From positions 1 through 18,836 of the forward strand of contig CAAGCE010000085.1 in assembly GCA_900768245.1 (NCBI GenBank): a stretch of 18,836 bases of DNA. The letters are read 5' to 3'. Within the stretch, counting starts at the first letter, position 1. Each line of letters begins with the position of its first letter. A program made the position numbers and the translations under genes. The notes beneath the pieces are model-generated. The model saw only the letters and a list, made by a program, of their open reading frames with translations. It had not been told where the DNA came from and did not search any database. This DNA comes from Oscillospiraceae bacterium (GTDB taxonomy: Bacteria; Bacillota; Clostridia; Oscillospirales; Ruminococcaceae). Positions 7,294-14,917 of the stretch are shown one piece after another.

Positions 7294-8372
7294 AGACTGC
7301 CGGAAAGCTCCTCAAAATTATCGGGAATATAAAATCCCGAAGCTCCGTATTTCTTTTTGAACAACTCAAGATATTTATAAAAGCTGTCAGTAACAATAGA
7401 TGACTTTACCTTTGTACAATTGAAAAGCATATACGTCGCAACGTTCTCACCAAAAAGAATCCTCGGCGACAGTACACTTCCGCTTGCAATAGTCATAAAA
7501 ACTTTGTCTGAAAAGTCATTATTCATAATAATAACTTCCCATGGTATCCCTACAGTTTTGTTTGTCTTTATGCCATACTCAGCAAAGCGATCCACCTTGC
7601 TGCGTGGGTGAAGCTTTACCATCATATTTTCCCTGCCGACCTTATCTGCGATATTAAGAACAAGCTCCAAATCGTCCATTTCTTTTCCGTCAACGTTATA
7701 TGACTCCTCAAAAAAGATATATTTTCTGTCATATTCATCTGATTTTGTGTAATCAAACATTTTATTGAGAATATCCTTTGTCTGCAAGTCATTCTTATCT
7801 ATTTTAGGTATCGGTGATATTTTGCAGCTGTTTTTGAAAAGCACAAGCTCAGGTTCATAGAAAAACATTTCATCGACCTTCATTGCCAATGTGCTGCTAT
7901 GAAATCTTTCAAATTTTTTCTGAAGCTTTGCACTCCCCGAAGTGAAAATATCGAAATCAAAACCGCTTGTATAGCTCTCTTCAAATCTTCTGCATATCAG
8001 ATCGGGGTTATTCTTTTTCAGCAAATAATAAAGACAATTATCAAAGTAATTAAAATTAAAAAACAGTATCTCATCATATCCAAGCTTTTCAATATCGCTG
8101 CAATTAAGCGGAAATTTATTATTATAAAAGACAATGTCCACAACTCTTCTCAGCTTTTTTGAAAATGAATCCAGCCTCATTGCATCTACCGACTTTGCAG
8201 TATATACATTATCAAAGATACCGCTTTCTCTGACCTTTTCGGCAGCTTTTTCATACCCTGCCGAATGATCGGATATAACAATATCCGCATCTGCTTCCGG
8301 AAAAAGCTTATTTTTTATTTGTATCGCCGTTATAAGCTGATAATATGTAAATACGGAATAAATTTGTTTCAT
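7290..8372 (-). CDS. GT52/polysialyltransferase-like glycosyltransferase (bacterial sialyltransferase type)
   Basis: The protein has 360 residues, is soluble and looks GT-B folded. The opening KQIYSVFTYYQLITAIQIK (2-20) matches the start of GT52 lipooligosaccharide sialyltransferases and related capsule polysialyltransferases. The HP motif of bacterial sialyltransferases appears as VKLHPRS (252-258), an acidic EESYNVDGKE segment precedes it (222-231), and a Ser-rich SGSVLSP (297-303) resembles the later S motif. Known members use CMP-activated nonulosonic acids. That fits a locus with a KdsB-type enzyme and suggests that this protein transfers the ulosonic acid made by the neighbouring genes. 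No NeuA/NeuB genes are present, so sialic acid itself is less likely. The gene starts 7 bases after the polymerase stop and lacks a good ribosome site; the GTGTGATC before its ATG is weak. It ends inside the flippase start. Confidence 0.72.
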   Translation of the reverse strand: MKQIYSVFTYYQLITAIQIKNKLFPEADADIVISDHSAGYEKAAEKVRESGIFDNVYTAKSVDAMRLDSFSKKLRRVVDIVFYNNKFPLNCSDIEKLGYDEILFFNFNYFDNCLYYLLKKNNPDLICRRFEESYTSGFDFDIFTSGSAKLQKKFERFHSSTLAMKVDEMFFYEPELVLFKNSCKISPIPKIDKNDLQTKDILNKMFDYTKSDEYDRKYIFFEESYNVDGKEMDDLELVLNIADKVGRENMMVKLHPRSKVDRFAEYGIKTNKTVGIPWEVIIMNNDFSDKVFMTIASGSVLSPRILFGENVATYMLFNCTKVKSSIVTDSFYKYLELFKKKYGASGFYIPDNFEELSGSL

Positions 8373-8379
8373 ATAAAGA

Positions 8380-9735
8380 TCACACTTTCATTTTTCCGGC
8401 ATATCTTATATTTCTATTTGATGACAGTATAGTATAAATGAGTCTCAGGCATATGAGCAGAACTACTATAACATATAAATTTGCCATTGTCTGTGATACA
8501 TTCAAAGTTGCATATGCATAATAAAGAAGGAACAAATACAGTATGCTTTCAGGGGAAAACTTTTTATTTTCACAGAGTTTATCGTGTATATTTATATTAT
8601 ATGCCTTTTCAACATTGGCAAAAATGTATCCCTTCAGCAATGATACTAAGATCACACCTGGCATTCTGAAATTAACATATGCTTCAAATGAGTTTCCGCC
8701 TCTAAATCCAAAATGATTGGACCATACACCATTGAACATTTTTATTGTACTGAATCTTCCCCATGACCATTCTGTTCTGAATTCGGACAAAGAGGACGGG
8801 ATAAAAGAAAGAATACCGGCAAGATATGTTTTTCCACCGATAACCGTATTATTCATAAATGTATCATATCCCCAGAACAAATAGCTGCCATCTCGTATAT
8901 CACTGAATGTATTTCCGTACAATAATGACGAAAGCATACTGTAATTTGATAATGTACCTGTTCTGTATGTACCTATAAACAGAGCAAATACTATAAGTAC
9001 CACAAAAACGACTGCAAGCTTTAATATCATAGAAAGACTGATCCTTTTATATCTTTTATACATAAGCATAAGCAAAAAAGGATAGACAATGCTGAGAAAA
9101 AAGGTTCCTCGGGTTCCTGTTGAGATCGATAAAAATGCACCTATGCAAAACCACATCAGTCCCTTGTTTGTATTTATCCAGTTAAGTCCGAAATACATAG
9201 CCAATGCGCTTATGACTATGCCTAAGCTTTGATAAATAAATGAAATTGCTCCTGAGTTATAAAAAAAAGTTCGTCCACCATTAAAAAGAGGTAATCCTCC
9301 ATTATATTTAAATACAATATATAGCCAGCTTAATGCACTAAACACAAAAATCATACATACTGCCTGATATTTGCAGCTTTTCTGTACTTTAAGGCATAAG
9401 CCTTCACCCATATATGAAGCTTTATTCCGGTTTTCATAATATATTTCAGCAAGCAAAAAAATAACTGTACCGATAAAATTTATGCTTATAGACTTATAAA
9501 GATAGGGATAAAATGGCTCTGCATTAACATAATCCAACTTATACCACGCCTGATTACTGAACTGGAATGGCGTAATAATGATATAAGTGAACAGCATCAC
9601 ATAAATATATATATTAAATATTGTAAAAGGACGTCCCTGCTTAAATTTGTGTACAACATATACAGCTGCCACAATTATAAGCAGAAAATACATTATACCT
9701 GCAAATACAGGCGATTGGTACAGTGTATCCATCAT
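8380..9735 (-). CDS. wzy: Wzy-like oligosaccharide repeat-unit polymerase
   Basis: The 451-residue membrane protein has about ten or more hydrophobic segments and a large hydrophilic region roughly at residues 275-350 (FWGYDTFMNNTVIGGKTYLAG ending in NHFGFRGGNSFEAYVNF). The RGGNSFEAYVNFR stretch followed by a hydrophobic helix is typical of O-antigen polymerases of the Wzy group, where it is an extracytoplasmic loop. It would join flipped repeat units outside the membrane. The first of two adjacent ATGs overlaps the upstream stop (ATGA), with GGAG 8 bases before it. Its base composition is visibly more AT-rich than the GT4, rmd and gmd genes before it. This is common for polymerase genes, which are swapped between loci. 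Sequence conservation is low in this family, so the call rests on topology, the loop motif and context. Confidence 0.82.
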   Translation of the reverse strand: MMDTLYQSPVFAGIMYFLLIIVAAVYVVHKFKQGRPFTIFNIYIYVMLFTYIIITPFQFSNQAWYKLDYVNAEPFYPYLYKSISINFIGTVIFLLAEIYYENRNKASYMGEGLCLKVQKSCKYQAVCMIFVFSALSWLYIVFKYNGGLPLFNGGRTFFYNSGAISFIYQSLGIVISALAMYFGLNWINTNKGLMWFCIGAFLSISTGTRGTFFLSIVYPFLLMLMYKRYKRISLSMILKLAVVFVVLIVFALFIGTYRTGTLSNYSMLSSLLYGNTFSDIRDGSYLFWGYDTFMNNTVIGGKTYLAGILSFIPSSLSEFRTEWSWGRFSTIKMFNGVWSNHFGFRGGNSFEAYVNFRMPGVILVSLLKGYIFANVEKAYNINIHDKLCENKKFSPESILYLFLLYYAYATLNVSQTMANLYVIVVLLICLRLIYTILSSNRNIRYAGKMKV

Positions 9736-10769
9736 TTCAATATCTCCATAAACTTTTCAGCGCTTTTCTGCCAGCTGAACTTATCTAAAATTTTCTGCGG
9801 ATCAGACACCTTTTCGGAAAGAAGCTGTTCAAAATCAACGTCAGCATTATTTGGATCAACATAATAAACCGAATCTTCAAATATTTCTCTCATACAGCTT
9901 GCATCTGATACAACTGCTTTTGCACCCACGCTCATAGCTTCAAGGGGCGGTATTCCGAAGCCCTCATAAAATGTTGGGAACAAAAATGCCTTACAGTCAC
10001 GCATAAGTGTCTTTGCCTCTTCATCGCTTACATATCCAAGAAATTTCAGATTTTTTGGTACTTCAAAATCAAAATTATCACCAAACACTTTGCTGTTCAC
10101 AGCACCGCTTACCGCAAATACCGCATTGGGATTTCTTTTTGCAGCCTCTGCTATCCACCCAAAGTTTTTATTCGGTGCCATACTGCTCATCGCAAAGTAA
10201 TATCCGCCTTTTTCAAGCCTATATTTTTTCAAGCTGTCTTCATCAAACGGGGTATTGCTAAAATGCTGCCAGCCATTATATGTGACCATTACTTTTGATG
10301 GATCGACATGGTAATATTTTATGATCTCATTTTTGCTGAATTCGGAAACCGTTATGATTTTCTTCACCCGCTTTATTGTCAAAGTCATGACAAAGCGATA
10401 CCAGAGCGAGAATTTTCTGCTGAAAAAATGGGGATTTACTTTAAAGCTTATATCATGTATAACCGCAATATCGGGGGAAAGGATCGGTACCATATTGCAA
10501 AGGCTGACACATATTGCCTTTTCCTTTTTTACATACAGCGGCAGGCTTATCTGCTCCCACAGATTTCCGTGAAGTTTTCCTATACATTCAACCTGTATAT
10601 TCTGATAATTCGGTATATTTTCTGCATTTGGATCAACTGCCAGAATAACTTTTATGTCATCATTTTCAGGAAGCAGCTTATCTATCTCGCAAAGCATTTC
10701 TCGAGCATAACGCTGAACTCCGGTAACTCTCTGAGACATAAACTTTCCATTTACAATAACTAACCTCAT
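9732..10769 (-). CDS. GT4-family (GT-B) glycosyltransferase
   Basis: With ATG at 10769 the protein has 345 residues. TGVQRYAREM (16-25) marks the acceptor-side glycine loop, IAVIHDISF (101-109) and ITVSEFSKNEI (139-149) are family phrases, SSMAPNKNF (195-203) is the donor-side linker, and E269-GFGIPPL-E277 is the EX7E donor motif. This is the retaining mannosyl/rhamnosyl/glucosyltransferase type using NDP-sugars in the cytoplasm. GDP-D-rhamnose or GDP-mannose is a likely donor because manC, gmd and rmd are in the same operon, but the acceptor cannot be read. The frame is open further upstream to 10841, inside the acyltransferase gene. I chose 10769 because it starts the conserved RLVIVNGKF strand, lies 4 bases after the upstream stop and follows a GAGG. 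The stop overlaps the polymerase start. Confidence 0.88.
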   Translation of the reverse strand: MRLVIVNGKFMSQRVTGVQRYAREMLCEIDKLLPENDDIKVILAVDPNAENIPNYQNIQVECIGKLHGNLWEQISLPLYVKKEKAICVSLCNMVPILSPDIAVIHDISFKVNPHFFSRKFSLWYRFVMTLTIKRVKKIITVSEFSKNEIIKYYHVDPSKVMVTYNGWQHFSNTPFDEDSLKKYRLEKGGYYFAMSSMAPNKNFGWIAEAAKRNPNAVFAVSGAVNSKVFGDNFDFEVPKNLKFLGYVSDEEAKTLMRDCKAFLFPTFYEGFGIPPLEAMSVGAKAVVSDASCMREIFEDSVYYVDPNNADVDFEQLLSEKVSDPQKILDKFSWQKSAEKFMEILK

Positions 10770-10773
10770 GTTT

Positions 10774-11766
10774 TTATTTTTCCTCACAAGCGATCTTTTT
10801 TTCAAAGCGTCCGGCTCTCGCAAGCAGAGGCTTTTCAACAAATCTTGTTACAATATACGCAAGAAGAAGTGCAAGAACAAACTTAACAACACAGCCCAAA
10901 GCTGTCATTAAATAAGATTGACCGAAATCAACATATCTGCATACGACCTTGTACAGAATATCTGCTCCAAGAAAAAACGTAAAACCCATACTTCCAAGCA
11001 TATCTGCAAGAGCAAAGCTTGCATTAAGCTTTTCAAAGCCGAAAAACAACAAAAATCCCAAATTGTATGCAACAATATAAGCAGCGATCATATCAGGATA
11101 GGATAATATTACCGATGAGACTAAGCCGATTTCAAATATGCCAAAACATACAATTACAGTTTTTCTGCTGTTGCTGTAATTATATGTCATTCCGAGAAAT
11201 GACACCGATATAAGCAGGAAAAAAGCTGTCGGCAGCGGAAGCCCTGTCATATGTCTGAAAAAACCTGTTGCAAAAGCAGCTAAAGCAAGCAGCACTGTTA
11301 TCAATATCATAACAGCCTCAAAGGACATATTGAAAAACTTTTTATCAAATAAAAAGCTGCCGGCAATTGCAATAAATATAAAAAAGCATACCTGCATCGG
11401 CATCATCCAACTTCCGCCCAGTATAGGTTCCTGACCCATAAATTCTTCAAATAAAGTCAGATTTGCCGCAAACCGCTTAAAAGATATACTACCGCTGCTT
11501 ACCGCATATGCCAAAACAAGCAGCAGCCAATACACAGGATACATTCTCATAAACCTGTTGAAAAGGTATTGTTTTCCCGAACGCTTGCGCCTTGATGAAA
11601 CCGACAGATAGCCTGTCATAAGAAAAAATACAACTACCGCCACCCTGCCGATTATAAAAAGAATATCAAATGGCAAAACCAACGGCAGGTGGCTGAAAAA
11701 CACCATAAAGACAGCAGTACCTCTGAGTGTACTCATCCATTCGATATTTGACTGATTTTTCTCCAT
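10774..11766 (-). CDS. Acyltransferase family 3 membrane protein, likely O-acetylation of the polysaccharide
   Basis: The 330-residue protein has about ten hydrophobic helices, as in the OafA/Acyl_transf_3 family. The first conserved block is EWMSTLRGTAVFMVFFSHL (9-27), with the family's Arg (R15) and His (H26) at the cytoplasmic end of helix 1. RFMRMYPVYWLLLV lies after the second helix, as usual. Members move acyl groups, most often acetyl, onto sugars of surface glycans. There is no SGNH domain, so it is the minimal form. The C-terminus (RFEKKIACEEK) is charged and cytoplasmic. AAAGG stands 9 bases before the ATG and the gap to the upstream gene is 11 bases. In this locus it would decorate the repeat unit; the modified sugar is unknown. 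Confidence 0.88.
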   Translation of the reverse strand: MEKNQSNIEWMSTLRGTAVFMVFFSHLPLVLPFDILFIIGRVAVVVFFLMTGYLSVSSRRKRSGKQYLFNRFMRMYPVYWLLLVLAYAVSSGSISFKRFAANLTLFEEFMGQEPILGGSWMMPMQVCFFIFIAIAGSFLFDKKFFNMSFEAVMILITVLLALAAFATGFFRHMTGLPLPTAFFLLISVSFLGMTYNYSNSRKTVIVCFGIFEIGLVSSVILSYPDMIAAYIVAYNLGFLLFFGFEKLNASFALADMLGSMGFTFFLGADILYKVVCRYVDFGQSYLMTALGCVVKFVLALLLAYIVTRFVEKPLLARAGRFEKKIACEEK

Positions 11767-11777
11767 ACTGAATACCT

Positions 11778-12932
11778 TTATAAAGAACCGAGCAGCTCGG
11801 TAATATTCTTTCTGAAAATATCGAATGTGAAGTTCTCCTCAACACGCAGCTTGGCATTTCTGCCGTATTCTTCACGGAGCTCCTTGTTATCGGCAAGCTT
11901 TTTCAATGCATCTGCATATGCCTTAACATCACCGTTTGGACATTCGATGCCTGTAACACCGTCAATATTTACACAGTTCACACCCGAACCCTTTATTGTG
12001 AATGTTACGGCAGGCTTTTCAAAATACATTCCTTCTGCCAATGCAAGTCCGAACGCTTCATTTCTTGTTATTGACGGAAAGCAAAAAATATCACTGGCTG
12101 TAAGATATTCACGCATTTTGGAATCTGATATTTTGCCGACAAATTCAATTTTACTGTCACCCTCAGCCTGCTGTTTAAGCTCATCTGTCAGCGGACCGCA
12201 GCCTGCAATTATAAAGCGAAATCTGTCATCAAGCAGCTTTGAAGCCTGTATAAGATAAGTAAGACCTTTATACGGAACGTGCCTGCCGATAAAAAAGCCT
12301 ACTATCTTATCACCGTATTTTTCACGGAGCTTTTCTGCCGCTGCAAGTTCTTCCTGTGATACAGTTATCCTGTTTTGACTTATCATATACGGAAGGATAT
12401 ATTTCTTTTCACCGAAATACTTTGTATATGCGGATTCATTTATATGATTTGTTGTCGCACCGACGATCTTATCAGCACGTTTTATCAGAGCAATGGTTTG
12501 TGGGTGAAAAAGCTTTCCAAGTATTTTCTGCTTTGTAATATCAAGGTGCCAGTACACGACAAGCTTGAACGGACGTCTTTTATAGCTAAGCAAAAACTGT
12601 GCAAGAAACGGATTTGGATAATGAAATATGACTATATCAGGCTCATAGCTGTTCATAATTTTTCTGAGTTCAGATATATATTTTGGTGAAATAAGCTGAG
12701 ATGCCACCTTGGCAATACTTCCGCATCGTATTACCTCTACACCGTCAACAGTATCATATACTGTTTCATTACGCTTGCAGACCATTCCCTCAGCTTCGGC
12801 ATTTTCGTTAAGACATATGACCTTCATTTCATACGGCTCATCTTTAAGCGCATCTGAAATATCCCTTGCCACCTGTTCGATACCGCCTATTCTCGGGAAA
12901 TAACTGCATACAACCTGTAAGATCTTTTTCAT
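11778..12932 (-). CDS. GT4-family glycosyltransferase
   Basis: The 384-residue GT-B protein opens with KKILQVVCSYFPRIGGIEQVARDI (2-25), the usual first strand and GG(I/V)E acceptor loop of GT4 enzymes. FHYPNPF (103-109) and VYWHLDI (126-132) follow in the N-terminal domain. The C-terminal donor domain has FIGRHVPYKGLTYLIQA (214-230), IIAGCGPL (241-248) and the EX7E motif E292-AFGLALA-E300. It transfers a sugar, with retention, from a nucleotide donor to the lipid-linked oligosaccharide in the cytoplasm. It comes directly after the GDP-D-rhamnose genes, so a mannosyl- or rhamnosyltransferase is plausible, but donor specificity cannot be read from these motifs. GGAAGG lies about 9 bases before the ATG. 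It is 19 bases after rmd. Confidence 0.9.
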   Translation of the reverse strand: MKKILQVVCSYFPRIGGIEQVARDISDALKDEPYEMKVICLNENAEAEGMVCKRNETVYDTVDGVEVIRCGSIAKVASQLISPKYISELRKIMNSYEPDIVIFHYPNPFLAQFLLSYKRRPFKLVVYWHLDITKQKILGKLFHPQTIALIKRADKIVGATTNHINESAYTKYFGEKKYILPYMISQNRITVSQEELAAAEKLREKYGDKIVGFFIGRHVPYKGLTYLIQASKLLDDRFRFIIAGCGPLTDELKQQAEGDSKIEFVGKISDSKMREYLTASDIFCFPSITRNEAFGLALAEGMYFEKPAVTFTIKGSGVNCVNIDGVTGIECPNGDVKAYADALKKLADNKELREEYGRNAKLRVEENFTFDIFRKNITELLGSL

Positions 12933-12951
12933 CTATATAAACCTTCCAATT

Positions 12952-13878
12952 TTAAAAGCTATAAAAAATTTCCTTAACCGTGTCAAAAATATCATATTCC
13001 GTCTTCCAGCCAAGCTGTCTGCGTATAAGGCTGTTATCGCAGCAGATGAACGGATTGTCGGCAGGTCTGAAAAGCTCGCTGTCTGTCTGTATTTCAACAG
13101 GCTGTTCGGAAAGTGAAATGATATGATCCAGCATATCACGTAGAAGCACCGCTTTTCCGCTGCCAATGTTATAGACCTGCTCACAGTTATCGCTTTCGAT
13201 AACTGTTCTGTACGCACGGACAATATCCCTTACATCAGTAAAGTCACGCCTTACATCAAGATTTCCAACCTTTATGATACCGCTTCTGCCGCTTTTGGAA
13301 ATTTCCGCAGCCTGTCTGCACCAGCTTGGTATAACAAAGCTTGCAGGCTGTCCCACTCCCGTATGATTAAAGGATCTCACACGGTATATCTTCATTCCGA
13401 AACGCTTTATGTATATTTCAGAGAACTGCTCCTGCATCATTTTGGATATGCCGTACGGGTTATTTGCATTAAGAGGTGAAGCTTCACTCAACGGCTTGTC
13501 CGAGATCTCATATTCCTCGCTTGAACCGATAAGCAGTATTTTGGGAAAAGTTTCGCATTTTTTCGCTGCTTCAAGGATATTAAGAGTACCCCCGACATTT
13601 ACCGCAACTGTTTTCTGCGGTATTTTCCACGAAAGCCCCACGCTGCTGACCGCCGCAAGATTTACTATATGCGTCGGCTTTGTTTCCGTAATAAGCTCAC
13701 TGACCCTTTCACTGTTCAACAGGTCACATTCATAAAAATCCACATATTCGGGCAGCATCTCTCCACGGAACAGGTCGCTTCCGCAAACTTCATATCCGTT
13801 TGTATAAAATTCATCGGCAAGATACCTGCCCACAAAGCCTGATATACCGAATATCAGCACCGATCTTTTCATATTCAT
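12952..13878 (-). CDS. rmd: GDP-4-dehydro-6-deoxy-D-mannose reductase (GDP-D-rhamnose synthase), Rmd-type SDR
   Basis: The 308-residue extended SDR has the NAD(P)-binding GISGFVGRYL (11-20), the catalytic YGISK (Y142, K146) with SSEEYEIS before it (119-126), RSFNHTGVGQPASFVIP (168-184) and VRRDFTDVRD (209-218). GxSGFVG and FNHTGxGQ are characteristic of Rmd, whereas GDP-fucose synthase has a different GxxGLVG start and a C-terminal epimerase signature. It reduces the Gmd product at C4 with NAD(P)H to give GDP-D-rhamnose. GDP-D-talose or another 6-deoxyhexose epimer is possible but less likely. The ATG overlaps the gmd stop (ATGA), a second ATG lies two codons on, and no good ribosome site is seen, so translation is probably coupled to gmd. 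Confidence 0.88.
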   Translation of the reverse strand: MNMKRSVLIFGISGFVGRYLADEFYTNGYEVCGSDLFRGEMLPEYVDFYECDLLNSERVSELITETKPTHIVNLAAVSSVGLSWKIPQKTVAVNVGGTLNILEAAKKCETFPKILLIGSSEEYEISDKPLSEASPLNANNPYGISKMMQEQFSEIYIKRFGMKIYRVRSFNHTGVGQPASFVIPSWCRQAAEISKSGRSGIIKVGNLDVRRDFTDVRDIVRAYRTVIESDNCEQVYNIGSGKAVLLRDMLDHIISLSEQPVEIQTDSELFRPADNPFICCDNSLIRRQLGWKTEYDIFDTVKEIFYSF

Positions 13879-14915
13879 TTTGCCGCTGCTTCTTTTTTGG
13901 CAAGCTGAAGATCATGTTCAGCCATAATTGCACAAAGCTGTTCATAGCTTGTTTTCTGCGGATCCCAGCCGAGAACTGTCTTTGCCTTTGTAGGATCGCC
14001 CCAAAGGTTTACAACGTCTGTCGGTCTGAACCACTTTGGATTTACGCAAACAAGCATTTTGCCTGTCTTTTTGTCATAGCCCTTTTCATCAATGCCTTTT
14101 CCGTGCCATTCAAGCTCTATACCGTTATTTGCAAATGCAAGCTCGGTAAATTCTCTTACAGTATGCTGAACACCTGTGGCAATGACAAAATCATCAGGCT
14201 TATCCTGCTGGAGAATGAGCCACATACATTCAACATAATCCTTTGCATAACCCCAGTCACGAAGTGAATCAAGGTTTCCGAGCTCAAGGTGATCCTGAAG
14301 TCCGCACGCTATTCTTCCTGCCGCAAGAGTTATCTTTCTTGTTACAAAATTATCTCCTCTGCGTTCGGATTCGTGATTGAAAAGAATACCATTGCAGGCA
14401 AACATACCATATGCTTCACGATACTGCTTCATCATCCAGTAGCCATACTGCTTTGCAACTGCATATGGGCTGTATGGGTGAAAAGGTGTATTTTCATTCT
14501 GCGGACATTCCTCAACCTTGCCGTAAAGCTCAGAGGTAGAAGCCTGATATATACGGCAGGTCTTGTCAAGCCCGAGCATATGCACAGCTTCAAGAATACG
14601 CAATACACCCAAAGCATCAACATCTCCGGTATATTCAGCCGCATCAAATGACACCTGAACATGGCTCTGAGCTGCAAGGTTATATATTTCATCGGGACGT
14701 ACTTCATTGACTATCCTGATTATGCTTGATGAATCGGAAAGATCTCCGTCGTGAAGAGTAACCGCATTTTCTGCGATAAGGTGATCTATTCTTTCTGTAT
14801 TTGAAACTGATGAACGGCGTACTATGCCGTGTACCTCATAGCCTTTTTCCAAAAGAAATTCCGCAAGATATGAACCGTCCTGTCCCGTAATGCCTGTTAT
14901 CAATGCTTTTTTCAT
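13875..14915 (-). CDS. gmd: GDP-mannose 4,6-dehydratase
   Basis: The 346-residue protein matches Gmd over its whole length. It has the NADP-binding GITGQDGSYLAEFLLEKGY (8-26), IVRRSS (31-36), NLAAQSHVQVSFD (79-91), ASTSELYGK (125-133), the catalytic SPYAVAK (Y151, K155), NGILFNHES (175-183) and RRGDNFVTRKIT (185-196). It converts GDP-D-mannose to GDP-4-dehydro-6-deoxy-D-mannose in the cytoplasm, the branch point to D-rhamnose, L-fucose and others. Together with Rmd the product here should be D-rhamnose. It starts 2 bases after manC; its ribosome site GAGGGG lies inside the last codons of manC. It is the most securely named gene in the window. Confidence 0.97.
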   Translation of the reverse strand: MKKALITGITGQDGSYLAEFLLEKGYEVHGIVRRSSVSNTERIDHLIAENAVTLHDGDLSDSSSIIRIVNEVRPDEIYNLAAQSHVQVSFDAAEYTGDVDALGVLRILEAVHMLGLDKTCRIYQASTSELYGKVEECPQNENTPFHPYSPYAVAKQYGYWMMKQYREAYGMFACNGILFNHESERRGDNFVTRKITLAAGRIACGLQDHLELGNLDSLRDWGYAKDYVECMWLILQQDKPDDFVIATGVQHTVREFTELAFANNGIELEWHGKGIDEKGYDKKTGKMLVCVNPKWFRPTDVVNLWGDPTKAKTVLGWDPQKTSYEQLCAIMAEHDLQLAKKEAAAK

Positions 14916-14917
14916 TG

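Noticed and set aside
7067..7396. Minus-strand frame of 109 codons across the GT52/flippase junction
   Set aside because: It overlaps two real genes in another frame and has no ribosome site; it is composition-driven.
10308..10763. Plus-strand open frame of 151 codons
   Set aside because: It is antisense to the GT4 gene (9732-10769) and has no ribosome site or recognisable domain.
12933..13223. Minus-strand frame of 96 codons overlapping rmd
   Set aside because: It is an out-of-frame shadow of rmd, whose frame is conserved through this segment.
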